The translations under genes were made by a program, and so were the position numbers. A DNA stretch of 64,000 bases, taken from Pseudomonas frederiksbergensis (lineage in GTDB: Bacteria > Pseudomonadota > Gammaproteobacteria > Pseudomonadales > Pseudomonadaceae). Location: the NCBI RefSeq assembly GCF_017114915.1, contig NZ_JAAUOE010000024.1, positions 1-64,000 on the forward strand. The letters run 5' to 3'. Below, piece after piece: positions 7,641-17,138 of the stretch; the stretch's first letter is position 1, and every line of letters starts with the position of its first letter. The notes beneath the pieces were generated by a model. That model did no database searches, was not told the origin of the DNA, and worked only from the letters and a program-made list of their open reading frames with translations.

Positions 7641-8468
7641 TCAAACAGACCCGATCAATCGCTCAAACACCGGCGTCAATACCTCCTTCGCCGGCACCCG
7701 AATCCCGAATTCGCTTTCCAGCAACCCGATCAATTCCTGCGCATCCGCCACCTGACGCCGCTCGCTCTCGCCGCCCATGCGATGAATCGCAAAACTGCCG
7801 TTGTTCAGCGTGCGCCGCCATCCCTCCCCCGTCCGCGCCACCATCAGTTGTTTGACGAAGGACGAGTCGGGATGGGTCGAGACATACCAGTTGCCGAGGG
7901 TGTAATCGATGTCTTCCTGACGTTGCAGGTCGAAGATGTACATTGCCCGCCATTCACCGCCAACGTTGGCGCGCAAGGTGTAGCCATCCGCATGCCGTTC
8001 GATGCGATAGGGTTCGTGGGGGGTGAGTTGTTCGGCTTCGGTGTCGAGTATCAGCGGTGCGGTGGGTACCATGCCGCCGAAGCCGACGTCGGTGATGTAG
8101 CGCACGCCGCCGAGGGTCACCAGACTCAAGCGATGCGTGCGTGCGGTCCACGCGCCTTCGGGCTGGTTCATGACCACGCGGCCGGTGATGCCACGTGCGT
8201 CGAAGCCCAGCGTCTGAAGCAACGCCAGGAACAGGTTGTTGAGTTCGTAGCAGTAGCCGCCGCGACCGCCGTGCAGGACTTTCTGCTCGATGGATGGCAG
8301 ATCGATGAGTACCGGCTCACCCAACAATGTAGTGAGGTTTTCGAACGGGAAGGCACCGGTGTGGCGCAGTTGCAGTTGACGCAGGGTTTCCAGGGTTGGC
8401 GCCGGAGGGGCGTCGAAGCCCAGGCGTTGCAGGTACAGCGCAAGATTCGTCAGTCGTGGCTCGCTCAT
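7641..8468 (-). CDS. Arylamine N-acetyltransferase
   Basis: Cytosolic enzyme that moves acetyl groups from acetyl-CoA to arylamines, hydrazines or similar amines. The catalytic triad is complete: Cys73 in RGGYCYELN, His112 in TARTHRLSL and Asp127 in YITDVGFGG. The length of 275 residues is typical. The ATG at 8468 is preceded by AAGGATTGAGCG, a good ribosome site. It lies upstream of the purine permease but is separated from it by a terminator. The natural substrate is not known from sequence. Confidence 0.92.
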   Translation of the reverse strand: MSEPRLTNLALYLQRLGFDAPPAPTLETLRQLQLRHTGAFPFENLTTLLGEPVLIDLPSIEQKVLHGGRGGYCYELNNLFLALLQTLGFDARGITGRVVMNQPEGAWTARTHRLSLVTLGGVRYITDVGFGGMVPTAPLILDTEAEQLTPHEPYRIERHADGYTLRANVGGEWRAMYIFDLQRQEDIDYTLGNWYVSTHPDSSFVKQLMVARTGEGWRRTLNNGSFAIHRMGGESERRQVADAQELIGLLESEFGIRVPAKEVLTPVFERLIGSV

Positions 8469-8581
8469 CGCTCAATCCTTATGCATGGGGCCCGCGGATC
8501 GCTCCGCCAATGGGCGCCATGTATAAGGGAAAAAGCGCTCGGACCGATAATTGATTTCGCCAATCACCGCACACGCCAAAA

Positions 8582-9376
8582 CTATCGCCGTTTGCGCGAG
8601 CCCAATCGAATCCATGCCGGCGCATGATCGCTGGCATGCGGTTCATTGCGCACCCAGGCATCGACACCGGCCTCTTGCAGGTAAGGGCTCAGTGCCGGGT
8701 TGAGCAGCAGATGATCGATGCGCAGCCCCGAATTTTTCGGCCAGTGCTGGCGAAAGTAGTCCCAGAAGGTGTAGATCCGTTCCTCTGGATACAGATGCCG
8801 CAGGGAATCGGTCCAGCCCTGGTCCAGCAACCGCTGATAACACGCGCGACTCTCGGGTTGCAGCAGCGCATCCTTGAGCCAGGAGCGCGGGTTGTAGATG
8901 TCCAGATCGGTGGGCACCACGTTGTAGTCGCCGGCCAACACCACCGGATGATCGCTGCGCTGCAGGTCTTTGGCGTACGAGATCAGCCGCTCGAACCACG
9001 CCAGTTTGTAATCGAACTTCGGTCCCGGCTGCGGATTGCCGTTGGGCAGGTACAGACAACCCACCAAAACCCCATGCACGGCCGCTTCGATGTAGCGGCT
9101 ATGAGTGTCGCTGTCATCGCCCGGCAGACCGCGCCGACTCTCCAGCGGCTGCGCATCGCGCGCCAGAATTGCCACCCCGTTCCACGACACCTGGCCATGC
9201 CAGACGGCACCATAGCCGGCCGCCTCCAGCTCAGCGACAGGGAATGCCCCGTCCACCGATTTGAGCTCCTGCAGGCAGGCGATGTCTGGCTGTTCCCGCG
9301 CAAGCCACGCCAATAGATTCGGCAGGCGCGCGCGCATGCCGTTGACGTTGAAGGTGGCGATTTTCAGGTTCTTCAT
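8582..9376 (-). CDS. xthA: Exodeoxyribonuclease III
   Basis: Mg-dependent 3'-5' exonuclease and AP endonuclease of base-excision repair, 264 residues. The exonuclease/endonuclease/phosphatase motifs are present in order: TFNVNGMRARLPN, LQELKSVDGAFP, the central LAGDYNVVPTDLDIYNP, RIDHLLLNP and the C-terminal SDHAPAWIRL with the catalytic His. The start at 9376 (MKNLKIATFN) has GGAG nine bases upstream. It stands alone on the minus strand. A paralogue elsewhere in the genome is common in Pseudomonas, so the symbol is by family. Confidence 0.9.
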   Translation of the reverse strand: MKNLKIATFNVNGMRARLPNLLAWLAREQPDIACLQELKSVDGAFPVAELEAAGYGAVWHGQVSWNGVAILARDAQPLESRRGLPGDDSDTHSRYIEAAVHGVLVGCLYLPNGNPQPGPKFDYKLAWFERLISYAKDLQRSDHPVVLAGDYNVVPTDLDIYNPRSWLKDALLQPESRACYQRLLDQGWTDSLRHLYPEERIYTFWDYFRQHWPKNSGLRIDHLLLNPALSPYLQEAGVDAWVRNEPHASDHAPAWIRLGSRKRR

Positions 9377-9472
9377 GGTCCGACGCTCCAACGGATGGGC
9401 GGTATCCAGTTGTGACCGGGGCGCGCCACGGCAGTTGCCGTGGCGAACGAAGCAGGCGACTAAAGGCGCGAG

Positions 9473-12043
9473 TTACAGCGGATGTTCGTCCCACGACGCT
9501 TTGAGCAAGGGCAGCAGCGCATATTTGTCCACCGGACGACTGAGGTAGAACCCTTGCACTTCATGGCACTGATCCGAGATCAGGAAATCCAGTTGCTCCA
9601 GCGTCTCGACACCTTCGGCGGTCACCGTCAGGCCCATGGCCTTGCCCAGGTTGATGATCGCCTGCACCACGGCGCGATCATTGCTGCCGCTGCTCATGGA
9701 CGAAATGAAGCGCTTGTCGATCTTGATTCCGTCGAACGGATACGTGCGCAGGTAACCCAGCGAAGAATAACCGGTGCCGAAGTCGTCCATGTTCAACCGC
9801 ACCCCCAACTCCTTGAGCGCACTCATGGTCGCCAGGGCGCCATCAACGTCGATGAGCATCACGTTTTCAGTGATCTCCAGCTCCAGCCGACTGGCGGGCA
9901 AGCGGGTCTGAATCAATACTTCCCGGACGTCTTCGATCACATCGCTGCGGGCAAACTGCACCGGCGACAGGTTGACCGACACCATCATCGCGCCAGGCCA
10001 GGTCAGGGCCGTCTCACACGCCTCGCGCAGCACCCAGCGGCCCAATGGCACGATCAGATCGGTCTGCTCGGCCAACGGGATAAACGCATCGGGGCTCAAC
10101 AAGCCTTGCACCGGATGCTGCCAGCGCAGCAGTGCTTCGACCGAGACGATCCGCTTGCCGTCGACGTGATAACGCGGCTGGTAATGCATCACGAATTCAT
10201 TGTGCTTGATCGCCCGACGCAGGTCGTTTTCCAATTGCCGACGATGCTGTATCAGATCGTTCATGTGCGTCGCAAAGTAGCACCAGGTCTTCTTGCCCTC
10301 GGACTTGGCCTGATACAACGCAATATCGGCACAGCGAATCAGCTCATCCGGAAGATGCCCCTGACGCCGACTCAGGGCGATACCAATGCTCGCGCCGATG
10401 TGCAGCGTGTGATGGTCGTAGTGAATCGGTTGATGCAGGCTGTCGAGCAAGTGTTCGCAAAACCGGTCGATTTCCGCATGGCTGTCCATGCCATGAAGCA
10501 CCAGCACGAACTCGTCACCGCCCAGCCGGGCGACCAGGTCAATGTCCCGTGTGGACTCGCGTAAACGGATAGCCACTTCCAGCAAGACCGCATCGCCGGC
10601 CGGATGACCGAGGGAATCGTTGATCGGCTTGAAGTTATCCAGGTCGATCATCAATAGCGTCAGCGCCACTGACTGCTCTTTCAGCGCCAGCGCCTCATCG
10701 AGAAACCGCGCCAGTTTGTTGCGGTTTGGCAAGCCAGTCAGTGCGTCGTGCATCGACAGATGCTGGATCTGCGCATGGGCGGCCACTTCATCGGTGATGT
10801 CGCTGGCCGTCCCGCGAAACCCCAGTACCGCGCCCTTGCGCTGGATCGGTCGTGCCGACACCCGGCACACCCGCTGCTGCCCAGACTGATCGCGGTAGGA
10901 GCAACGCAAATGGCTGACGGCTTGCTCTTCATCGAGTTTATTCAGCCACAGCGACAAGGGCGTGGTATCGCAATTGAGCAGTTGCTCGATGTTCTGCCCC
11001 AGCCATTGTTGATCGGAAAATCCGGTGACGGTGCTGAAGCGCCCCGACAGATAAGTGATGCAGTGCTGGTCGTCGATTTCCCAGATCCAGTCGGACGCCG
11101 CTTCGGCCACCGCACGAAAACGTTCTTCACTGGCCTCCAGCGCCTGGTTCGACAAATCGAGGCGGGTGTAACTGGCATCCACATGCCCGGACGTACGCAG
11201 AACATAGCGAAAGAAATAAGCGGTCAACACCGTCAGAATCAACAACGCCCCACCCAGTGGCGGCAGCAGCGACCAGAGCAATTGATGACCCGGCTGCTCA
11301 AGCCGGGAGACCAGGCTGTAACCGGTGCCCGCGAGGACGACGGCAGGCTGATCGGCAGCGATGGCGTTGTCGGGCATCAGGCTCAAGTCATGCAAACCGT
11401 AATCGACGCTCAAGGCGCTGAGCTTTTCAGGGTCCATCTGGTCGACGTAGATCAGCACCGAAGTGCTTTTGGGATCGACCGCCGGGCGTTCGTCATTGGG
11501 CACGATCGCCGCGGCCGTCAACAGCGCAGGTTTGCCTTCGAACAAGGTGTAGCGACTGATGGGTTTGATGAGGCTTTCCTGACTCTGAACCTCCTCGACG
11601 AGCCTCGCTATCGATGCCGACAGATAGGCTGCTGCCTCGTCCTGTACCTGAAGCCCGCGCACCACCGCGTATTTTGTTCGCTGAAGATCGACCACGAAAA
11701 CCCCATCGTAGTGGTCCATGGTGAACAGGGTTTTACCCAGATTCTGGTCGACGTAGGCCCACTGCACATCGACCTCGCCGTTCAGGTGATCGTAAGCCGT
11801 CGTCCAGTTGGCATAACTGGTGATGTAGTTTTTCGTGGCGGTGATACGGTTTTCCAGCGCACGCTGGGTATAAAACGTGGTCTTGGCCAAATCCTCGGCA
11901 TCGAGCCGCCCGGCAATGCTGAACAGGGCGATCAGCGCGACCAGCACCCCCACCACAAACAACAGACCGACGACCAACACCAGGTTGCGGGTAATCGGGG
12001 TATGGCGCGCAGGTGCAACGGTGGTAACAGCAGACAAATCCAT
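9473..12043 (-). CDS. Membrane CHASE4-PAS-GGDEF-EAL cyclic-di-GMP enzyme
   Basis: A signalling protein of 856 residues. A first membrane helix (residues about 20-45) is followed by a periplasmic CHASE4-like sensor with YITSYANWTTAYDH, a second helix near 270-290, a PAS domain (AASDWIWEIDD, then FRGTASDITD), a GGDEF domain and an EAL domain. The GGDEF motif is intact (RLGGDEF), with the inhibitory RxxD site (RDID) five residues before it. The EAL domain keeps VEALLRW, LEITENV, DDFGTGYSS and KIDKRFI, so phosphodiesterase activity is likely. Which activity dominates cannot be told. The next gene upstream on the same strand is another cyclase. Confidence 0.9.
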   Translation of the reverse strand: MDLSAVTTVAPARHTPITRNLVLVVGLLFVVGVLVALIALFSIAGRLDAEDLAKTTFYTQRALENRITATKNYITSYANWTTAYDHLNGEVDVQWAYVDQNLGKTLFTMDHYDGVFVVDLQRTKYAVVRGLQVQDEAAAYLSASIARLVEEVQSQESLIKPISRYTLFEGKPALLTAAAIVPNDERPAVDPKSTSVLIYVDQMDPEKLSALSVDYGLHDLSLMPDNAIAADQPAVVLAGTGYSLVSRLEQPGHQLLWSLLPPLGGALLILTVLTAYFFRYVLRTSGHVDASYTRLDLSNQALEASEERFRAVAEAASDWIWEIDDQHCITYLSGRFSTVTGFSDQQWLGQNIEQLLNCDTTPLSLWLNKLDEEQAVSHLRCSYRDQSGQQRVCRVSARPIQRKGAVLGFRGTASDITDEVAAHAQIQHLSMHDALTGLPNRNKLARFLDEALALKEQSVALTLLMIDLDNFKPINDSLGHPAGDAVLLEVAIRLRESTRDIDLVARLGGDEFVLVLHGMDSHAEIDRFCEHLLDSLHQPIHYDHHTLHIGASIGIALSRRQGHLPDELIRCADIALYQAKSEGKKTWCYFATHMNDLIQHRRQLENDLRRAIKHNEFVMHYQPRYHVDGKRIVSVEALLRWQHPVQGLLSPDAFIPLAEQTDLIVPLGRWVLREACETALTWPGAMMVSVNLSPVQFARSDVIEDVREVLIQTRLPASRLELEITENVMLIDVDGALATMSALKELGVRLNMDDFGTGYSSLGYLRTYPFDGIKIDKRFISSMSSGSNDRAVVQAIINLGKAMGLTVTAEGVETLEQLDFLISDQCHEVQGFYLSRPVDKYALLPLLKASWDEHPL

Positions 12044-12203
12044 GCATTTGATCCTGTCAAACGATCGCCCGATCGGAGTGAGACCGGCGGGCCCGGTCTG
12101 TCACGTGTGACCGCCAGGCTCTTTCCACAGACCATAGCAGTGATGCCCGGTCATTACCCCCGGATTGCACCGCCTTCATACGCCCCCCCAGGGAAGTAAA
12201 GAT

Positions 12204-13775
12204 TCATCGATCCGAGCGCATCAGTGCCTCGACGCCCCCTTCCATCGACAACACCGCCGAGCGGTTTCGCCCCGAGTGCTTGGCCTGGTACAGCGCCGCA
12301 TCCGCGCGCTTGATCAACACTTCGGCGCTGTCGTGCCCCGTCGGCACAAACGAATAACAGCCGAGGCTGACCGTCACGTAGCCCGTGGGTGAACCGCTGT
12401 GGGTGATGTTCTTGTCCATGACACTGCGGCGGATTTGCTCGGCGATCGTCAGCGCACCATGGATGTCGGTGTCCGGCAGCAACACCGCGAACTCTTCACC
12501 GCCGTAGCGCACCGCCAGATCGGCTTTGCGGTGACAGCAACGCTTCAGGGCCCGCGCCACTTCGGCCAGACAATGGTCCCCGGCCACATGACCGTAAGTG
12601 TCGTTGTAGCGTTTGAAGTAATCGATATCGAGCATGATCAGGCTCAGCGGGCTCGACCGCCGGGCACCGCGCCCGAACTCGATCTGCAGCGCCCGCTCGA
12701 ACAATCGACGGTTGGCCAGCCCGGTCAGGCTGTCGTGGGTGGCGATCAACTCCAGCGCTTTCTGCGCCTTGCGCAAATCCGCCTCGATGCGCTCGCCCGC
12801 ACGCACTTGATGAATGAACACCCAACCGAACACCCCCACACCGAGGACGACCAGAGCGACGATCAAACCGGATTGAATCGCCGTGTCGTACCAGTCCTTG
12901 AGAATCGCGTCTTTGGAGGACGCCGCCGCGACCACCACCGGATAAGCATCGAGCTGACGGTAGCCATACAACCGGACGATGCCATCCACCACCGAGTCGA
13001 TCATGGCGTTGCCCGACGTGGCGTTGGGCAAGCGCTTCTTAAAAATCTCGCTCTGAGCCAATGACGTGCCGATCTGCGAATCCATAAACGGCCGTCGCGT
13101 CAGCAGCGTTCCATCGGTCAGCGCCAAAAACATCGCGCCGTTGTCGTCGAGGCTGAAGCTTTTGAAGAACTGATCGAAGTACGACATTTTGATGCCGGCC
13201 AGCAACACTCCCTGGAAATTGCCGCTCTGGTCGTTTATCCGTCTGGAAACCGGAATGATCCACTCGCCATCTGCCCGACTGCGAATCGCCGGACCGATAT
13301 GTGCCAGGGACGACACGTTTTGCTGGTGAAACCTGAAATACTCGCGGTCCGCCACACCCGGGCCGCGAGGCAGATGCTGGAACGATGTCACGGCCCATTG
13401 CCCCTGCTTGTCGAACAGAAAGATCCCGTGCAACTGATGCAGCGCCTGCACCCGCCGGGCGAAGGTTTTCTGCAAGCGTGACGTCTGGGCAGCGTCGAAA
13501 CCTTCAGCCTGAATCCAGTCCACCAGACTGGTCAGCACCAGATCGGCTTTCATGAACGTATCTTCAGCCTGCTGCGCCATGGCCCGGGTCAGGTTCGATG
13601 ACGACACTTCGGCCAGCGCCAGGTCATGTCGGCGCGACTGCTCCAGTTGCAGGTAAAGCAGCCCACAAAGACAAAGGCACACCGCCGCAATAAACAGCAC
13701 CGCCGCCTTGAGCAGGGGCAGCCGTTTCAAGGCACCACCGGGCGCGTGGTGCGGATCGTGAATGGAGATAGGCAA
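12204..13775 (-). CDS. Membrane diguanylate cyclase with Cache-type sensor
   Basis: Makes cyclic di-GMP from two GTP. 523 residues: an N-terminal helix (about 20-42), a periplasmic dCache-like domain with HGIFLFDKQGQW and REYFRFHQQN, a second helix near 300-322 and a C-terminal GGDEF domain. The active site reads RYGGEEF and the inhibitory RxxD site (RKAD) is present, so a working, feedback-controlled cyclase is expected. I use the TTG at 13775, which has AGGA seven bases upstream; no in-frame ATG fits the membrane helix better. It lies 160 bases upstream of the CHASE4 protein on the same strand. Confidence 0.88.
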   Translation of the reverse strand: MPISIHDPHHAPGGALKRLPLLKAAVLFIAAVCLCLCGLLYLQLEQSRRHDLALAEVSSSNLTRAMAQQAEDTFMKADLVLTSLVDWIQAEGFDAAQTSRLQKTFARRVQALHQLHGIFLFDKQGQWAVTSFQHLPRGPGVADREYFRFHQQNVSSLAHIGPAIRSRADGEWIIPVSRRINDQSGNFQGVLLAGIKMSYFDQFFKSFSLDDNGAMFLALTDGTLLTRRPFMDSQIGTSLAQSEIFKKRLPNATSGNAMIDSVVDGIVRLYGYRQLDAYPVVVAAASSKDAILKDWYDTAIQSGLIVALVVLGVGVFGWVFIHQVRAGERIEADLRKAQKALELIATHDSLTGLANRRLFERALQIEFGRGARRSSPLSLIMLDIDYFKRYNDTYGHVAGDHCLAEVARALKRCCHRKADLAVRYGGEEFAVLLPDTDIHGALTIAEQIRRSVMDKNITHSGSPTGYVTVSLGCYSFVPTGHDSAEVLIKRADAALYQAKHSGRNRSAVLSMEGGVEALMRSDR

Positions 13776-13966
13776 AAGCGAGTCCTGGAAGGGTAAGGCA
13801 TGGGCAGAGGCCCAAAACCTTTTTTTTGTGAGCTTAGTCTACGGGGTTGTGCAAGGTAAGCGCAGGGTTGGGGGATAAATGGTTTGGTTCAATCCCATGA
13901 CGCAGGGCAAAACCCGCATTAGCTTGAAGGAGCTACGATTAACTGACATCACGACAGGACATCGAA

Positions 13967-14449
13967 ATGAGTAAGGCAGACGAGCTCGCCGCGAAGCTGA
14001 AACAATCCCGGCAAACCAATGCTGACGCGACCATCGCCGACCAGGCCATCGACTACTGGCCCGCCCAGGTCTACGAGCTGTATCACCAGATCGAAGCCTG
14101 GCTGCAGCCATTGATCGAAGTGGGCCTGAAGCTGCGACGCAATTCCACCCACGTGTTCGAGAGTGCCCCGGACGGGGCGACTTACGATTACGCCATCGAC
14201 CAACTGTTGATCGAAGGCAACCACCACAGCATCACCTTCGATCCCGTCGCTCGCTTCACCGCCGACGGTGCCGGACGGATTGAAATCCACTCGATCGGCA
14301 AGGAACTCGCGCTGTTGCGAACGGTGAACGAACACGGCGAGACGCAGTGGTGGCTGCAGGCGATCGAGCAATCCGGACAACAACCGGATGCGATCGCGCT
14401 GACGGAACACAACTTGCTGCTGGCCGTGCAAGAAGGCCTGGGGCTTTAA
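13967..14449 (+). CDS. Uncharacterised cytosolic protein, 160 residues
   Basis: I do not recognise a named family. There is no signal peptide or membrane helix. The sequence is acidic, with an N-terminal helix (SKADELAAKLKQSRQ), a region IDYWPAQVYELYHQIEAWL that looks helical, and a beta-rich second half (HSITFDPVARFTADGAGRIE). The ATG follows AGGAC at a good distance. It converges on the L,D-transpeptidase gene with only three bases between the two stops. Reality is supported by its ribosome site and codon use in keeping with its neighbours. Confidence 0.75.
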   Translation: MSKADELAAKLKQSRQTNADATIADQAIDYWPAQVYELYHQIEAWLQPLIEVGLKLRRNSTHVFESAPDGATYDYAIDQLLIEGNHHSITFDPVARFTADGAGRIEIHSIGKELALLRTVNEHGETQWWLQAIEQSGQQPDAIALTEHNLLLAVQEGLGL

Positions 14450-14452
14450 GGT

Positions 14453-16204
14453 CTACAACGTGCTCTGCTCCGCCGCCACCGAGGGAGGCGCCTCTCGCCT
14501 CCCGTCCAGCGCCGGCCGCTGCGCAGGCCGATTCAACGCTCGCAACACCGGGGAGTCATAGCCATACACATCGGGCTTGAATGTCACGCGCCCATCAAGA
14601 CTCAGGTCCACCGTCCAGTAGGCCAACAGCACCGGCACTTTCACCGGCAGCCTGATGTTCTCTGTCTTGCCGTTGGCCAGCTGCTTTTGAATCCCTTCGC
14701 TGTTCCAGTGAAGCGGGTCGTTGAACAACAGCTCCACCAGTTGCAACGGGTTTTCTACCCGAATACAGCCCGAGCTGGTCGCGCGATTGGATTGCGCGAA
14801 CAACTCGCGATGTGGCGTGTCGTGCAGATAAATGGAGTAGTCATTGGGAAACCGAATCGCCACCTGACCCAACGAATTTTCCGGCCCGGCATCCTGACGC
14901 AGCGTAAGGCCGCGCGGGTTATCCCAATCGACGGTGGACGGATCGAGCACATTGCCTTCTCGATCGATCACACGAATCCGGTTGGCATCAAGGTAGCCAG
15001 GATTGTCGCGAATCTTCGGCAGCATGTCCTTGACCAGAATCGTCGGCGGCACGGTCCAGGTCGGGTTGAACGTGACGTAGGTGATCGCGGATTGAAAGAT
15101 CGGCGTGCTGCGAAACGGCTTGCCGACCTGCACCCGGGAACGCCAGATCGGCTTGCCATCGCGATAAAACGCGACCTTATACCCGGCGATATCGACAACA
15201 ACGAAGGTGCCCTGAAGTTTGTACAGCAGCCACCGCGCCCGCTCCATGTTCACCCGCACCTGGTCGATTCGCGCCTCGACCGGCACATTCAGCGCCGCCA
15301 GTGTCGCCGGCCCCGCTACACCGTCCGCCCCCAGGTATTGCTCGGCCTGATACTTCTTCACCGCCGCCGTGACGCTGTCGTCGTAGTCCGTACGCCCGGT
15401 CTTCTGCGGCGCCAGATAACCACCCGCCACCAAACGGGCTCGCAATTGCGCGACCGAGGCGTCGTCCATGCCGGGTCTGAGCGTCTGCGCTTGCGGGATC
15501 TTCGGCCAGCCGCCCCGGTCGCGAACCTTGCGCAGTTGCGCCAGGCCCTGTCGCAACGTGCCGTAAACCGCTTCTTGGGGTGGTGCCTGGGCGAAGGCTC
15601 GCGCGATGTCGTGGCTGTCGAGGGCGGTGAAAAAGTTGTTGACGTCCTCCCGAGGGTCGACGCCGACGGGGTCGAAGTTCCAGTGGATGTCCAGCCGCGA
15701 AGGATCAACCTTGCCGCGCCGCAATTGCAGCAGCGCCGTGATGTACGTCTGGGTCGCCGAGATATCAAAGGCTGCCCGTTCCCCGGGAGTGGGCGCTGTT
15801 GTTTGCATCAACGTTCTGGCGGTAACCAGTTCAGCAATTCGAAAATCCGCAGGGTTCAGGCCATCGATCTCGGTGTCACTCAGGCTTTTCAACAACTGAA
15901 CGACATCGTCATCGTCCGTCCAGGCAGCGCGATAGCCGCGATGGCTGTAGAAATCCAACACCACTCGGTTGACATCGACCCGTTGATGCCGCGGCGACGT
16001 GAGCAGCGGCGGAAACGCCGAACTCAAGGGCGCCAGCGCCGCCTGAATCGCCTGGCCGACGTAATCGCCGGGGGCAGCTTCGGCCACGGCGGTAATGGGA
16101 GATGCCGGCTCAATCGGCGAAGTTTGCGCGATTGCCGCGCCGCTTATCAGAAAGCCCATAAAAAATAGGCGGCTTATGACGAATAACCTTGTTAACTGCC
16201 CCAT
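14453..16204 (-). CDS. L,D-transpeptidase, YcbB/LdtD type
   Basis: Periplasmic peptidoglycan cross-linking enzyme of 583 residues. It has an N-terminal signal sequence (residues 1-26), a helical scaffold domain typical of YcbB (about 60-230), a peptidoglycan-binding domain (LGADGVAGPATLAALN, about 285-307) and a YkuD catalytic domain. The active site is HDTPHRELF (His461, His465) with SSGCIRVENP (Cys480). Length and order match E. coli LdtD. The ATG at 16204 has AAGGA six bases upstream. The divergent neighbour at 16286 is a second, smaller transpeptidase-like protein. Confidence 0.9.
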   Translation of the reverse strand: MGQLTRLFVISRLFFMGFLISGAAIAQTSPIEPASPITAVAEAAPGDYVGQAIQAALAPLSSAFPPLLTSPRHQRVDVNRVVLDFYSHRGYRAAWTDDDDVVQLLKSLSDTEIDGLNPADFRIAELVTARTLMQTTAPTPGERAAFDISATQTYITALLQLRRGKVDPSRLDIHWNFDPVGVDPREDVNNFFTALDSHDIARAFAQAPPQEAVYGTLRQGLAQLRKVRDRGGWPKIPQAQTLRPGMDDASVAQLRARLVAGGYLAPQKTGRTDYDDSVTAAVKKYQAEQYLGADGVAGPATLAALNVPVEARIDQVRVNMERARWLLYKLQGTFVVVDIAGYKVAFYRDGKPIWRSRVQVGKPFRSTPIFQSAITYVTFNPTWTVPPTILVKDMLPKIRDNPGYLDANRIRVIDREGNVLDPSTVDWDNPRGLTLRQDAGPENSLGQVAIRFPNDYSIYLHDTPHRELFAQSNRATSSGCIRVENPLQLVELLFNDPLHWNSEGIQKQLANGKTENIRLPVKVPVLLAYWTVDLSLDGRVTFKPDVYGYDSPVLRALNRPAQRPALDGRREAPPSVAAEQSTL

Positions 16205-16285
16205 GGATAATCCTTAATCTCCCGTTTTCAACCGGCTAGCCTCGTGCGCGCTGCTAGACTCGAAATATTCAGATGAGACTTGTAT

Positions 16286-16993
16286 ATGGCCCCAGACCGC
16301 TTTGGCTGCTTAATGACGGCCCTGCTGCTGACTGCTTTTTTTACATTACCGGCAGCCTACGCCGATTCACTTGAAGCTGCCTTGGTCAAAGCGGCCCCCA
16401 ATGCCAACGCCAAAGTCATTGCCCTGGCCGTTCGCGCCTCCCAATGCAGCCGAGCCCAAGGTACGGCCCCGGTGCAGAGACTGGCAGTGATCGATTATTC
16501 CCTGCCCTCGACCGTGCAACGTCTTTGGGTATTCGACCTTAAACAACGCAAATTGTTGTTCCACGAACTGGTCGCCCATGGCCGCAACAGCGGCGAGAAC
16601 ATGGCCAGCCAGTTCTCCAATCAGAATGCCAGCCACGCCACCAGCCTCGGCTTGTACCGCACCCAATCCAGCTATGTCGGGCAGAACGGTTATTCCCTGC
16701 GCATGGAAGGTCTGGAGCCGGGGTTCAACGACAACGCCTTCGAGCGAGCGATCGTCATTCACGGCGCGCCTTATGTCAGCCCTGTCCTGGCGCGAGCCAA
16801 TGGCCGGATCGGCAGAAGCCTCGGCTGTCCGGCGGTGAGACCTGCGATTGCGCATCAGCTGATCGACTCGATGAAGGACGGGCAGTTGTTGTTCTCCTAC
16901 TATCCGGATCAGCATTGGTTGAAGTCCTCTTCGTATATCAACTGCGGTAATGCCACCGTGGCGGATTCGTCCAGGCCCAACAGCAGTCGTTGA
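16286..16993 (+). CDS. Murein L,D-transpeptidase catalytic-domain protein (YkuD_2)
   Basis: A secreted protein of about 235 residues. The signal peptide (LMTALLLTAFFTLPAAYA) is followed by a YkuD_2 domain with VIHGAPYVS and the active-site-like GRIGRSLGCPAVRP, in which the Cys is kept. Family members are annotated as L,D-transpeptidase catalytic domain proteins, but substrates are poorly known. The ATG at 16286 gives a short n-region; a TTG six bases earlier is possible. It is divergent from the YcbB-like gene with about 80 bases between, so a shared promoter region is likely. Confidence 0.82.
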   Translation: MAPDRFGCLMTALLLTAFFTLPAAYADSLEAALVKAAPNANAKVIALAVRASQCSRAQGTAPVQRLAVIDYSLPSTVQRLWVFDLKQRKLLFHELVAHGRNSGENMASQFSNQNASHATSLGLYRTQSSYVGQNGYSLRMEGLEPGFNDNAFERAIVIHGAPYVSPVLARANGRIGRSLGCPAVRPAIAHQLIDSMKDGQLLFSYYPDQHWLKSSSYINCGNATVADSSRPNSSR

Positions 16994-17006
16994 ATACCGT
17001 GTGAAA

Positions 17007-17022
17007 CTGTCAAAACTGTAAT
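17007..17022. promoter_or_regulatory. CopR-type copper box upstream of copA
   Basis: CTGTCAAAACTGTAAT; its complement is ATTACAGTTTTGACAG. The left half ATTACA matches the box at 32712-32727, and the right half resembles it. It lies about 117 bases upstream of the copA start, as expected for an activator. Confidence 0.55.
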
Positions 17023-17138
17023 CTTGGCCTCAGGCTGCTGAAAGGCACCAGCCGCTAATCTCATCTCCATTAAGCCCTCCTCCCTCCGCTCAGGATGGAC
17101 CTGAGGGCTTCTTCAGGTTGACGGACGGGAAAAACGGC

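Noticed and set aside
10748..12199. Long plus-strand open frame opposite the CHASE4-EAL gene
   Set aside because: It is antisense to clear, motif-rich coding sequence and has Arg/Gln-rich composition typical of shadow frames in GC-rich DNA.
14687..16168. Long plus-strand frame of 493 codons
   Set aside because: Exactly opposite the L,D-transpeptidase gene; no recognisable domain.
17072..17110. Hairpin GCCCTC/GAGGGC upstream of copA
   Set aside because: The loop is long and there is no T-run, so I do not call it a terminator.
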